From positions 372,001 through 436,000 of the forward strand of contig NZ_CP032762.1 in assembly GCF_003641205.1 (NCBI RefSeq): 64,000 nt of DNA. Reading direction: 5' to 3'. The notes beneath the pieces are model-generated. The model searched no databases. It was not told where the DNA came from and worked only from the letters and a program-made list of their open reading frames with translations. How positions within the stretch are numbered: the first letter of the stretch is position 1; each line of letters begins with the position of its first letter. This document shows positions 24,212-34,127 of this stretch, in pieces. The position numbers were made by a program, and so were the translations under genes. This DNA comes from Rhodococcus sp. P1Y (lineage in GTDB: Bacteria; Actinomycetota; Actinomycetes; Mycobacteriales; Mycobacteriaceae).

Positions 24212-24736
24212 ATGCGTATCCTGATCGCCACCGCGAGTCGTCATGGCTCCACTCGCGATATCGCACAGTGGATCTCGCAGTCGTTGAACGAAACACTCAC
24301 CCGGTCCGGTATCGCCGCGGTCATCGACGTGCGCGATGTCGACGAGGTAGAGAGCATCGCAGAGTACGACGCCGTGATAATCGGCAGCGCCGTCTACATG
24401 GGACGCTGGCTCAAGGGCGCGCGAAACCTGGTCACCCGGGAGCAAGCCGAACTCGAGACACGACCCGTCTGGCTGTTCTCGAGCGGGCCGATCGGCGCGA
24501 GTGGGTCCTCGTCGCCGACATCGTCGTGGGATGAAGCGTCCTGGGCGGTCGAACACCGCACGTTCGGAGGGAAACTCGACCTCTCGACACTGTCCGCCCG
24601 CGAGCGAGTGGTCGTGCGGCTCATACGTGCCCGCGACGGAGACGACCGCTCACACGCCGACGTCGACGCGTGGACCCGTGGCATCGGTGCACAGCTCGCC
24701 GCATCCACATCCACATCCACATCCACGCTGACGTGA
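24212..24736 (+). CDS. Flavodoxin-domain protein (HemG-like)
   Basis: This 174-residue protein starts with the FMN phosphate loop ILIATASRHGSTRDIAQWI and continues with YDAVIIGSAVYMGRWLKGAR and VWLFSSGPIG. This order is typical of flavodoxin-domain proteins related to HemG-type protoporphyrinogen oxidase. It would act as an FMN redox carrier or oxidoreductase in the cytosol. The ATG at 24212 precedes the first strand directly. The C-terminus ends in a Ser-Thr repeat encoded by tandem hexamers. It follows the BON gene by 70 bp and precedes DUF1003. Confidence 0.82.
   Translation: MRILIATASRHGSTRDIAQWISQSLNETLTRSGIAAVIDVRDVDEVESIAEYDAVIIGSAVYMGRWLKGARNLVTREQAELETRPVWLFSSGPIGASGSSSPTSSWDEASWAVEHRTFGGKLDLSTLSARERVVVRLIRARDGDDRSHADVDAWTRGIGAQLAASTSTSTSTLT
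24703..24726 (+). repeat. In-frame hexamer repeat (ATCCAC)4 at the C-terminus of the flavodoxin gene
   Basis: Four perfect hexamers encode a Ser-Thr tail just before the stop. Copy-number change would alter only tail length. Confidence 0.9.
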
Positions 24737-24800
24737 CGCCCTCACGCGCGGGTCACCGAGCGCCGCGACAACGACCGCTGTCGAGCGATCGAAGTGCGAA

Positions 24801-25265
24801 ATGAACCGGTGGAGAATACATCCCGGCGTTCGGACAGGAACCGCACTCAGCGTCGGTGAACGCGCCGCCGACTACGTCCGCAACGGCATGGGCTCCTGGC
24901 CGTTCGTGTTCGCTTTCCTCACCACGATGGGTGTGTGGGCTGTATACAACGGAAGCGACGGCTTCGACCCCTACCCCTTCATTCTTCTCAATCTCTTCCT
25001 GTCCATGATCGCCGGCCTCCAAGGAGCGATACTGCTCATTTCCGCCAAAAGAGCCGACTCGGTCAGCAGCGAAGTAGCGGTGCACACGTTGTCCAACACC
25101 GCGACACTGCAAGAGATGATCGAGGCGAATACGGCACTGACCGAGGCGGTCGCGGAGTTGGCATCGGAAATTCATCAGCGTGTCTGTCCTTCCCGATTGC
25201 CCTACGACGCCGTGCCACGCCGCGCCACCCAACTGCCGACAGAGACAACAGCGCGGCGTGGCTGA
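24801..25265 (+). CDS. DUF1003 membrane protein
   Basis: This 154-residue protein has two membrane segments (WPFVFAFLTTMGVWAVYN and the second helix) joined by the family signature FDPYPFILLNLFLSMIAGLQ, followed by a helical cytoplasmic tail. DUF1003 proteins are small inner-membrane proteins of unknown function, often in stress loci. It lies 64 bp after the flavodoxin gene and upstream of a universal stress protein gene. Confidence 0.85.
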   Translation: MNRWRIHPGVRTGTALSVGERAADYVRNGMGSWPFVFAFLTTMGVWAVYNGSDGFDPYPFILLNLFLSMIAGLQGAILLISAKRADSVSSEVAVHTLSNTATLQEMIEANTALTEAVAELASEIHQRVCPSRLPYDAVPRRATQLPTETTARRG

Positions 25266-25307
25266 CTGGTGCAGCCCTACGTGCCCGGGGAGCAGATCTC
25301 TCGCACA

Positions 25308-25321
25308 GGGCCGAAAGTCCC
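25308..25321. promoter_or_regulatory. DosR-box-like site, best match in the window
   Basis: GGGCCGAAAGTCCC reads GGGACTTTCGGCCC on the other strand, matching 12 of 14 positions of the palindromic core and the common mycobacterial GGGACTTTCGGCCC form. It lies 69 bp upstream of the universal stress protein start at 25390. A half-site GGGGAC follows at about 25329-25334. Confidence 0.65.
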
Positions 25322-25389
25322 CGGCAATGGGGACATTCGACGGCCAGCTATGAACTGAACAGCCCTGTCGATACAGCCTTGTCCGCAGC

Positions 25390-26322
25390 ATGATCGAACG
25401 TATGACGCACGCAGAGATCACACACCCGAAGATCACACATCCGAGCTCGATTGTCGTAGGAGTCGATGGTTCGGCGTCCTCCCGGGGCGCAATCAGATGG
25501 GCTGCCGAATACGCCGATGCATCGGGGCACACGTTGGTGTTGATGCACGCCGGTGTCGCGTCCGGGACGACCCTCTCCGACGCCGTCAACCTTCGCAGCG
25601 GGCGATCGTCTAGCTCGCACGCACGAGCAAGGTCGACCCTGGCTACGGCCCAAGTCGTTGCCCAGTCCGTCGCGCGCGATTCGCTGGCGATCGAGACCGT
25701 GCTCGAATCCGAGCGTCCCACACAAGCACTGACCGAGTATGCCGTAACCGCACGACTGATCGTGTTGGGTTCACACGACCAAGGCAGGTTCGCCAGGGCA
25801 GTGTTCGGATCCGTCAGCACCGTTGTCGCCTCGAACGCACGGTGCCCGATCGTCGTCGTTCCCGAGACCTACACACCCGCCGACACCGCGGCTGATGCTC
25901 CGGTCGTCGTCGGGCTCGACCGTTCACCACGCGACGATGCGGTACTGCATGCCGCATTCGATCAAGCGGCGCGGCTTCGAGTCGGAGTCCACGTAGTGCA
26001 TGCATGCGAGCAAGTAGACGCTGGTGCGGTGTTCAGTGAAGTCGTCGAGCGCGCCCCGCACATGGATCCGGCCGCAGCAACGAAGAGGTGGCTCGATGAA
26101 CGCGTCGGGTCCTGGGCGCAGAAGTACCCGTCGGTACAGGTGTCTACTACGATCGTGCAGGACTTTCCATCGCGTGCTCTGTTGGGTTGCTCCCACGACG
26201 CCCAGTTGGTGGTGGTCGGCGCCCGCAGCCGTGGATCCATACCGCCCCTGGTGATGGGGTCGACGAGCCGCGCGGTGCTGCATCACACGAAAATTCCGAC
26301 GATGATTGTGCCTGCGGCCTGA
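25390..26322 (+). CDS. Tandem universal stress protein (UspA x2)
   Basis: This 310-residue protein has two Usp domains (about residues 18-155 and 165-308). Each starts with a nucleotide-binding strand (SIVVGVDGSASS; PVVVGLDRSPRD) and ends with a GS-containing loop (FGSVSTVVASNARCPIVVV; MGSTSRAVLHHTKIPTMIV). The ATP loop G-2x-G-9x-G is degenerate: the second Gly is Asp in domain 1 (GSHDQG) and Ser in domain 2 (GARSRG), so ATP binding may be weak. Tandem Usps are hallmark members of DosR-type regulons. A second in-frame ATG at 25402 is possible. Confidence 0.9.
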   Translation: MIERMTHAEITHPKITHPSSIVVGVDGSASSRGAIRWAAEYADASGHTLVLMHAGVASGTTLSDAVNLRSGRSSSSHARARSTLATAQVVAQSVARDSLAIETVLESERPTQALTEYAVTARLIVLGSHDQGRFARAVFGSVSTVVASNARCPIVVVPETYTPADTAADAPVVVGLDRSPRDDAVLHAAFDQAARLRVGVHVVHACEQVDAGAVFSEVVERAPHMDPAAATKRWLDERVGSWAQKYPSVQVSTTIVQDFPSRALLGCSHDAQLVVVGARSRGSIPPLVMGSTSRAVLHHTKIPTMIVPAA

Positions 26323-26328
26323 ACGACA

Positions 26329-26371
26329 CCGACCACGATCCCCAGGTGAGTACGCGGGTGACCGTGGTCGG
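26329..26371. terminator. Hairpin between convergent usp genes
   Basis: CCGACCACG (26329-26337) pairs perfectly with CGTGGTCGG (26363-26371) with a 25-nt loop, placed just after the plus-strand usp stop and before the minus-strand usp stop. Confidence 0.5.
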
Positions 26372-26390
26372 CTATGTTCAGCTCTCGTGG

Positions 26391-27281
26391 CTACTCACTG
26401 TTCCGGCATATCAGCACCGGGCACCGTCCGTGATGAGCGAGATTGCTACTCGTCGACCCCAGCATCAGTCGTTTGATACCGCGTCGTCCGTGGCTCCCGA
26501 CCACGACCAGCTGAGACTTCGCGGACAGTTCGACCAGGGTGCGGGCCGCGCTACCTTGCCGAACCACGTGTTCGACCGTTACATCGGGATACTTGTCGGC
26601 CCATCCCGCGAGGCTCTCCGCCAGCAGAGCTCGCTCCTCCAGTTCGAGTGCGGGCCAGTCGATCAGGCCGGGAAGAGTAACGCCGCCTGTACGGGACACC
26701 GCATCCCAGGCGTGGACGGCGACCAGTGGTACTCCGAGGTGGGATGCGATGTCGAAGGCACTCTCGACGGCAACTTCGCTGGTGGCACTCCCGTCGACGC
26801 CCACGACCACCGGTTCATCGGATCGATCGGCCGCATGGGTGTCGCGCCACACCACGACCGGGCATCGCGCGTGGTCGATCACGTATCGTGCTGTGCTGCC
26901 GAGCAGAATCGAGATCAGCAATCCGGATCCGGAATTACCGACCACAAGCAGTCGAGACGTGTGCGATAGCTCGACGAGCAAGTCGGTCGCCGATGCCGTG
27001 TCGACACCGGTACTGACCGCCAAGCCCGGGTGGCTCTCGCGAATGGATGCAGCCAGGTTGTCCACGATGTCTTCGGCGGTGCGCCGCTGCTGCTGCCATA
27101 CCTCTGCCGGGACGACGAGAGCGGACTCCGCCATGTAGAAGGTCGGGTCCTGCACGGCGCTGACGACATGAAGCGGTGAATTCAAGCGGGCAGCCGTGGC
27201 CGCTGCCCACTGCGCAGCTCGAGCACTGCTCGTCGAGCCGTCTACTCCCACGACTATTCGCTGATGGTTTGCCAGAATCAT
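26391..27281 (-). CDS. Tandem universal stress protein (UspA x2)
   Basis: This 296-residue protein has two Usp domains. Domain 1 opens RIVVGVDGSTSS and closes LGSTARYVIDHARCPVVVW; domain 2 opens PVVVGVDGSATS and closes LGSTSSNLAHHGRCPVLIC. The domain-2 ATP loop VGSHGRRGIKRLMLGS is intact, unlike the neighbouring Usp at 25390. The ATG at 27281 has GGGGAG 5 nt upstream. It is the last gene of the nitroreductase-usp-usp series on the minus strand. Confidence 0.92.
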   Translation of the reverse strand: MILANHQRIVVGVDGSTSSARAAQWAAATAARLNSPLHVVSAVQDPTFYMAESALVVPAEVWQQQRRTAEDIVDNLAASIRESHPGLAVSTGVDTASATDLLVELSHTSRLLVVGNSGSGLLISILLGSTARYVIDHARCPVVVWRDTHAADRSDEPVVVGVDGSATSEVAVESAFDIASHLGVPLVAVHAWDAVSRTGGVTLPGLIDWPALELEERALLAESLAGWADKYPDVTVEHVVRQGSAARTLVELSAKSQLVVVGSHGRRGIKRLMLGSTSSNLAHHGRCPVLICRNSE

Positions 27282-27393
27282 GAGTACTCCCCTTTTTCGA
27301 GTGCGGGTCACGGCTCGCTCGTCACGAAACCATGTTCGTTCCGAATCGCGCCCTTGCCTGGGTGCGAGTTCCATTAGAATTCGATAGCACCCT

Positions 27394-27444
27394 GTTGCAC
27401 AGGGCCTTTGGACCTTCACGACATGGTCTTGGGTCCTGTGCAAC
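27394..27444. repeat. Long imperfect inverted repeat between two usp genes, with an embedded DosR-box-like site
   Basis: GTTGCACAGG (27394-27403) is exactly complementary to CCTGTGCAAC (27435-27444), and pairing continues inward with one mismatch or wobble. The 24-30 nt centre can form its own small GACC/GGTC stem. GGGCCTTTGGACCT at 27402-27415 is a variant DosR box (10 of 14). The element starts 7 bp after the stop of the upstream usp and lies 113 bp before the next usp start, so it may be a terminator, an operator region, or both. Confidence 0.6.
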
Positions 27445-27450
27445 ACGACT

Positions 27451-28329
27451 TCATCGCACGATCAATACCGAGCATTCGGCGTGGTGGAGCAGGTTCTGGC
27501 TTACCGAGCCAAGGAGCGTCCCCAGGAATGCACCGCGGCCGCGCGAGCCCACCGCGACGATCATGGCGTCTGCGGACAGGGCGGTCAGGGCCCGCCCCGG
27601 TGACTGATCCGAGCTGATCGTGGTGAGCGGGACATCAGGGTACTTTTCATGCAGAACCGATACGTGCGCATCGAGCCAGCGCTTTTCCTCCGCACGCACT
27701 CTTTCCCAATCGATGTAGCCGGCTCCGAGACCGATGCCTGCCTGGGCGGCCACACCCCAGTAATTCGCCGCGACCAGTGGACGGCCGAAGGTGTGCGCGA
27801 TGTCCATGGCCAGGGTCAGCGCCCGATCCGATTGTGTGCTCGCATCGACACCGACCACGATCGGCCGTCGATCATCTGCTTGCTCGGACCCGGGCCGGCA
27901 GATCAGCACCGGGCCCGTAGCACGCTCGAGAACGCCAATCGTGTTGCTTCCCAGCAGCAGATCACGAGCGGCACTCCGTCTGCGTGAACCCAACACGATC
28001 AGGCTCGCCGAGGTGGTTGCAACGAAGTCGGAGAGGGTTCCGTCGGCGATCACGGTCTCGACGAGTTGGTCCGGCGCGACGGCGTGAGCTGCGTCCGTAG
28101 CGAGGGCAAGATGATTCTCACCGATCCGGCGCAGGTCGTCTTCCAAGGCGCCGCCGTCGACGAACGCCGCCGATCCATACCAATCTCCGTCGGGAACCGT
28201 GTGTACCAGTCGCAGCGGCGCGTGGATTCGCGCAGCGTAGCCCGCTGCCCATCGCGTCGCGGCAAGGGCTTCGTCCGAACCGTCCACGCACACGAGGATC
28301 GGGACAGTCGGTTCAGTGATGTCGTTCAT
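27451..28329 (-). CDS. Tandem universal stress protein (UspA x2)
   Basis: This 292-residue protein has two Usp domains. The first opens PILVCVDGSDEA and closes LGSNTIGVLERATGPVLIC; the second opens PIVVGVDASTQS and closes LGSVSQNLLHHAECSVLIV with an intact VGSRGRGAFLGTLLGS ATP loop. The ATG at 28329 begins 25 bp after the nitroreductase stop, so the two are co-transcribed. Sequence and order (nitroreductase then usp) recall DosR-controlled genes in mycobacteria. Confidence 0.9.
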   Translation of the reverse strand: MNDITEPTVPILVCVDGSDEALAATRWAAGYAARIHAPLRLVHTVPDGDWYGSAAFVDGGALEDDLRRIGENHLALATDAAHAVAPDQLVETVIADGTLSDFVATTSASLIVLGSRRRSAARDLLLGSNTIGVLERATGPVLICRPGSEQADDRRPIVVGVDASTQSDRALTLAMDIAHTFGRPLVAANYWGVAAQAGIGLGAGYIDWERVRAEEKRWLDAHVSVLHEKYPDVPLTTISSDQSPGRALTALSADAMIVAVGSRGRGAFLGTLLGSVSQNLLHHAECSVLIVR

Positions 28330-28354
28330 CGCTCTCTGGCCTCTCATGGGATGT

Positions 28355-29365
28355 TCAGGGTGTGGGATGTGCAGGGGGTGAGGATGACGAGGTCGTGAGG
28401 ATCGAGGAGAGTGGTTGCCGTGGAGTAGGTTTGGGTGCACGCCCCGAAGGTGCCAGACCGAGTCGGACAAGAACTTGCGGAAATCCGCTGTGGGGGGCCA
28501 ATGATTCGACGAGTGCTCGGCTGCCGGGCTGCTCGGTCATGTGCGTGAGCGGGCACGTCGCCAACCCATCGACCGTGGCGTCGAGCAGAATCGACGAGAG
28601 CACCTGTCCACAGTGCAGCCAGTCGAGGTGCTCATCGGACTGCGTGCTGAGCAGGACGATGGTCGATTCGTCAGGTGCATCAGCGGTGGACGGTCGATTC
28701 CGGACATCGTGGGGCATCGGAAAACTCCTTCCCACAGCGACATTCGCTGATTCCGGCTGATCGGCAAGAGCGCGCGCAGGTATACCCTCGGAAGCGAACG
28801 AGTGGCCGGCCCACCAGCGAAGTTCTGCCTGATAGGTGGCGTCGTACTTTCGCACTCCTGCGCTCAACCTCGATGCGGTGGAAAGGATCTTCCGTGACTG
28901 CGGCGACAGGACGGTGATCGTCGTACCGCGCCGAGCAGCGTCGGCGCGCGTGGCTGCACCGATAATTTGTCGGTCGGGTACTCGGGTGAACGGTCGTCGA
29001 TCCGAGCGTCGCCGATTGATTGCGGTCAACACGTCGAACTCATGCGACTGCGGGTGGGCGCCGTGCACCAGACGAACGCGCGCCAGGTGATCGGGTGCGC
29101 CGGGTGTGGGAAGCTCTTCGACCTCCACGGACCATCGGAAGGTGACCGCGGCACGCTGCAAATGATCGAGCGCAGCACCACAACTGATCACGAGCTGGCG
29201 CCCGGTGGGGTCGATGGCGTTGAGCAACCTGGTTCGGTCCGTGTGGAGATCGAGGTACCCGTCGACGTAACTCCACTTCCACGGTTGACTGTTGTGCACC
29301 GATGGCGCGCGGCAGGCGAGCTCGATGAGCATCTCCACTACCGCTGCATCTGGATGAGAAACCAT
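28355..29365 (-). CDS. Acg-type nitroreductase family protein
   Basis: This 336-residue protein resembles the DosR-controlled Acg family of mycobacteria (Rv2032/Rv3131 type). The first helix and FMN-contact region is LACRAPSVHNSQPWKW, followed by RRSDRRPFTRVPD and the later STQSDEHLDWLHCGQVLSSI. Acg itself lacks FMN-binding residues and may sequester flavin, so enzymatic activity is uncertain. The ATG at 29365 has AAGGGG upstream. It is divergent from devR, sharing a 167-bp regulatory region. Confidence 0.85.
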   Translation of the reverse strand: MVSHPDAAVVEMLIELACRAPSVHNSQPWKWSYVDGYLDLHTDRTRLLNAIDPTGRQLVISCGAALDHLQRAAVTFRWSVEVEELPTPGAPDHLARVRLVHGAHPQSHEFDVLTAINRRRSDRRPFTRVPDRQIIGAATRADAARRGTTITVLSPQSRKILSTASRLSAGVRKYDATYQAELRWWAGHSFASEGIPARALADQPESANVAVGRSFPMPHDVRNRPSTADAPDESTIVLLSTQSDEHLDWLHCGQVLSSILLDATVDGLATCPLTHMTEQPGSRALVESLAPHSGFPQVLVRLGLAPSGRAPKPTPRQPLSSILTTSSSSPPAHPTP

Positions 29366-29438
29366 GGAAGACCCCTTGTACGCGAATCCAATAACGCTGT
29401 CGGGGTCTACTCTCGCCGTACGGCGACACTGTTCGGCA

Positions 29439-29452
29439 GGGCCGATCGTCCT
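29439..29452. promoter_or_regulatory. DosR-box-like site in the devR/nitroreductase divergent region
   Basis: GGGCCGATCGTCCT matches 10 of 14 core positions and shares the GGGCCGA start with the sites at 23350 and 25308. A further related word, AGGGCTTTGGACCG, lies at 29461-29474. Autoregulation of devR would need such a site here. Confidence 0.4.
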
Positions 29453-29532
29453 CGATTCGAAGGGCTTTGGACCGGGCCGCTCACACGGTCATCGACAGTA
29501 TGCTGGCGATACCGAGACAGTAAGGAATAGCC

Positions 29533-30168
29533 GTGATCACCGTTTTCCTTGTCGACGACCATGAAATAGTCCGACGTGGTCTCATCGATCTCATCGACTC
29601 CGACCCGGAACTGACCGTAGTCGGCGAAGCCGGAACCGTGAGCAACGCCCTTGCGCGGATACCGGCCCTACGGCCCGACGTGGCGGTACTCGACGTACAG
29701 CTACCCGACGGTAACGGCATCGAGCTCTGTCGCGAACTGATGTCGGCCGAACCCGAGCTTCGCTGTCTGATGCTTACGTCCTACACCGAGGACCAGGCAA
29801 TGCTCGACGCCATCCTCGCCGGCGCCAAAGGCTATATCGTCAAGGACATCACCGGCATGGACTTGACCACTGCCATCAAGGACGTGGGTCAGGGCAAGTC
29901 GCTGCTCGACAACCGCGCAGCGGCAGTGTTGATGGAGAAATTACGGGCATCGCAGGATGTCCCGCTGCCGGGACCACTCGCGTCGTTGACCGAGCAGGAA
30001 CGGACATTGCTGGCCTTGCTCGGCGAGGGTCTGACCAACCGTCAGATAGCCGGGCGGATGTTTCTCGCGGAGAAAACAGTCAAGAACTACGTCTCCCGCC
30101 TTCTCGCGAAACTTGGCATGGAACGGCGTACACAGGCAGCGGTCTACGCGTCCAAACTGGATTCGTAG
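29533..30168 (+). CDS. devR: DevR/DosR response regulator (NarL family)
   Basis: This 211-residue response regulator has a receiver domain with acidic residues at 8-9, phospho-acceptor Asp54, Thr82 and Lys104, exactly the numbering of mycobacterial DosR. The C-terminal LuxR-type helix-turn-helix contains [20 protein letters not shown] and then [19 protein letters not shown], nearly identical to the DosR recognition region. GTG at 29533 has AAGGAA upstream. It is followed after 12 bp by devS. It should activate dormancy genes under hypoxia, NO or CO when phosphorylated by DevS. Confidence 0.95.
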   Translation: MITVFLVDDHEIVRRGLIDLIDSDPELTVVGEAGTVSNALARIPALRPDVAVLDVQLPDGNGIELCRELMSAEPELRCLMLTSYTEDQAMLDAILAGAKGYIVKDITGMDLTTAIKDVGQGKSLLDNRAAAVLMEKLRASQDVPLPGPLASLTEQERTLLALLGEGLTNRQIAGRMFLAEKTVKNYVSRLLAKLGMERRTQAAVYASKLDS

Positions 30169-31955
<1,787 letters not shown>

Positions 31956-31956
<1 letters not shown>

Positions 31957-31971
31957 GCGATGTAAATCGCT
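31956..31971 (+). terminator. Small candidate terminator after devS
   Basis: AGCGAT pairs with ATCGCT around GTAA, starting at the last base of the devS stop and followed by TTCTG. It is short, so only moderately convincing. Confidence 0.35.
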
Positions 31972-32076
31972 TTCTGCCGCAAGGAAAGTGACCTAATACC
32001 CTCGCTGGCACAGCGCACCGCGCTCTACCCTTCCGAGCAGCGCATCACACACTCGGCGAAATCTTCGGCTTCGTCG

Positions 32077-32694
32077 TCAGGCGAGGCCGTTCGCAGCCGC
32101 GAAAGGATCCCATGTCGAATCGGTGTGTACTTCCAATTCGATCGCGCCACTAACCTGCCCGGCCACTGCTTCACCGAAGAAGTGCGCGAGAAGGGCTGCA
32201 GCCATGTCCATTCCAGCTGCCACGCCGGACGAGGTCCATCGGTCGCGATCCTCGACCCACCGCGCTTGCGCAACCCACTCGACAGCCTGGCTTTGCGACG
32301 TAGCCCATTCGAATGCGCGCTTGTTCGTAGTCGCACGGTAACCGTCGAGCAACCCGGATGCGGCCAACAGAGCCGAGCCCGTACATACCGAGGTCACCAT
32401 CTCCGCATTCTTCGCCCAGGATCCGAGCCACGTGACGAACGAGTCGTTGCTTACAAGGCTGCGCGTCCCTTTGCCGCCGGGGACCAGCACGACATCAGGT
32501 GTCGCCGCCTCGTCGTAACTCACGGTCGCCACGATTTCGGTGCCCTGGCTACTCCGCACTGGCCCCGCGGCCGGGCCGACGAACTCCACCGAAATCAGGT
32601 CCGGTAACTGGCCGAAGAGGCCGACGGGACCGAACACGTCGAGCAATTCGAATCCATCGAACACAACAATCGATATTCTTCGCACTTCGGTCAT
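32077..32694 (-). CDS. DJ-1/PfpI family protein, isocyanide hydratase-like
   Basis: This 205-residue protein belongs to the DJ-1/PfpI superfamily. Seen: the N-terminal strand ISIVVFDGFELLDVFGPVG with the conserved Asp/Glu region, VVLVPGGKGTRSL, and nucleophile Cys in VTSVCTGSALLAASGLLDG, followed by RATTNKRAFEWA. This set resembles isocyanide hydratases and AraC-associated PfpI domains. The ATG at 32694 is chosen because the conserved strand follows directly; further upstream the frame is not protein-like. It is convergent with devS and probably unrelated to it. Confidence 0.85.
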   Translation of the reverse strand: MTEVRRISIVVFDGFELLDVFGPVGLFGQLPDLISVEFVGPAAGPVRSSQGTEIVATVSYDEAATPDVVLVPGGKGTRSLVSNDSFVTWLGSWAKNAEMVTSVCTGSALLAASGLLDGYRATTNKRAFEWATSQSQAVEWVAQARWVEDRDRWTSSGVAAGMDMAAALLAHFFGEAVAGQVSGAIELEVHTDSTWDPFAAANGLA

Positions 32695-33018
32695 CAGTCG
32701 ATTATGTCCTGACGTAGATCGGCCTCTCCGCGAGACACGCAATCCCACACCACATCGCTGCCGGCAGAGGCTGGACTTCCGGCGAGGTCGGTGCATCGAT
32801 CGGTTCTTTTTCACCACGGACGTTGTGTGCACGCCCTCTACGCTCGACATATACGCACGACAATCCAGCGATTTGCTTGCGACGCATCACAAGCATGAGG
32901 TTAACTAATTATGGCGCCTATCCGGCGACCGTCATAGATGGAGCATACTGTGCGGCACAAGAGACTGTAGTGGGACGAGAGGGTCTATGTACATGACATA
33001 CACAGGGAGAACCACACC
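32695..33018. other. 324-bp divergent intergenic region
   Basis: No gene is supported. It should hold promoters for the PfpI gene (minus) and the hydrolase (plus). An AT-rich stretch at 32899-32912 (GGTTAACTAATTAT) is a possible promoter element. The word TATGTACATGACATA at about 32984-32998, just before the ribosome site GGGAGA, is a weak imperfect dyad. Confidence 0.4.
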
Positions 33019-34074
33019 ATGACTGAACCCTCGAAGAAGATCGACGTGCTGATCGGGCCCGACGTGTTCGCCGATGCCGGTACGGCCGAAGCCCTGATCG
33101 CACGAGCACTCGCCGCGCGCGGACTCAGCGGTGGGATCACGGACGCTCCGAGCGGGACGGATGAGGTCATCATCGTTCCTGGCGCGGGAAAGCCGTGCGA
33201 TACAACAGGTTACGACAGTGTCGTCCGGGTAGATCTCGGGCAATGCCCGCCCGACCGTAGTGATGGTGTCCGTACCCATATCCGCGGACGTGGTCTCGAC
33301 GGACTCCGGTTCGCTATCGACAGTGTGTATTTCCATCGCTTCCACCCCGGAACCATCGTCGAGTACGGCGATCACCCTGACCAGCACGCAGAACTGCGCA
33401 CGCCGGAAGGTGATGGGCCGTTTCCTGTTGTGATGCTGCTGCACGGAGGCTATTGGCGCTCGCGGTGGGAGTTCGACTTGATGGATGCACTGGCGGTGGA
33501 TCTGACCGCACGCGGTTACGCCACGTGGAACGTCGAATACAGACGTCCGGACGAGCATGGATGGGAGGCGATGACCGCCGACGTTGCTGCCGCGCTCGCC
33601 GCCGTGGAGGCTGCGCCCGCTGAACTGGATCTGGGACGAATAGTCGTTATGGGCCACTCCGCCGGTGGACAACTCGCTCTGCACCTGGCGGCGCACGCGG
33701 TCGATTCCCGAGTCGCACCAGCATTGGCTGTGAGCCTCGCCGGGGTTCTGGATTTGAAACTCGGGGACGAACGGTGGCTCGGTGAAGGGGCTGTATCAGC
33801 GGCCATCGGCGGAAGATACACCGACAAGCCTGCCATCTACGATGAATCCTCGCCCATATCGCTTCTTCCACTTGGCATTCCGCAGGTGGTGGCGTGCGCA
33901 CTGTCGGACGATCCGAACCTGCTCGAGACCAGCCGCGCCTACTGCGCAGCCGCACTGACAACGGCCGATCAGGTACAGGTGGTGGAAGGCGTAGGCGGAC
34001 ACTTCCATGTCATCGATCCAGATTCTGCAATATGGCTGGACATCGTGCGGGCGATCGAGCATTCGTTGAGCTGA
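33019..34074 (+). CDS. Alpha/beta hydrolase with an N-terminal dehydroquinase-like domain; candidate N-acylanthranilate hydrolase (AqdA-like)
   Basis: This 351-residue protein has two parts. Residues 1-105 follow the strand/helix order of a trimmed type II dehydroquinase (IDVLIGPDVF, VIIVPGAGK, VVRVDLGQ, GRGLDGLRFAIDSVYF) but lack its catalytic Tyr loop. Residues 110-351 form an alpha/beta hydrolase with MLLHGGYWRSRWEFD (the HGGxW motif of kynurenine formamidase), nucleophile Ser in VMGHSAGGQLAL and catalytic His in GGHFHVIDPD. Formamidase-type hydrolases cleave N-acyl-anthraniloyl amides. Beside an FAD monooxygenase and an AqdC-like dioxygenase this fits the N-acylanthranilate-cleaving step. 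GGGAGA precedes the ATG. Confidence 0.75.
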   Translation: MTEPSKKIDVLIGPDVFADAGTAEALIARALAARGLSGGITDAPSGTDEVIIVPGAGKPCDTTGYDSVVRVDLGQCPPDRSDGVRTHIRGRGLDGLRFAIDSVYFHRFHPGTIVEYGDHPDQHAELRTPEGDGPFPVVMLLHGGYWRSRWEFDLMDALAVDLTARGYATWNVEYRRPDEHGWEAMTADVAAALAAVEAAPAELDLGRIVVMGHSAGGQLALHLAAHAVDSRVAPALAVSLAGVLDLKLGDERWLGEGAVSAAIGGRYTDKPAIYDESSPISLLPLGIPQVVACALSDDPNLLETSRAYCAAALTTADQVQVVEGVGGHFHVIDPDSAIWLDIVRAIEHSLS

Positions 34075-34089
34075 AGCCTATGTGAGACA

Positions 34090-34127
34090 AGGGATTGGGG
34101 GACTCCTGCGGGCGTCCCCCAATCCCT
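34090..34127. terminator. Strong bidirectional terminator
   Basis: A perfect 14-bp stem (34090-34103 with 34114-34127) and a 10-nt loop lie between the convergent hydrolase and FAD monooxygenase genes. The right arm covers the first two bases of the monooxygenase stop codon. Confidence 0.9.
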
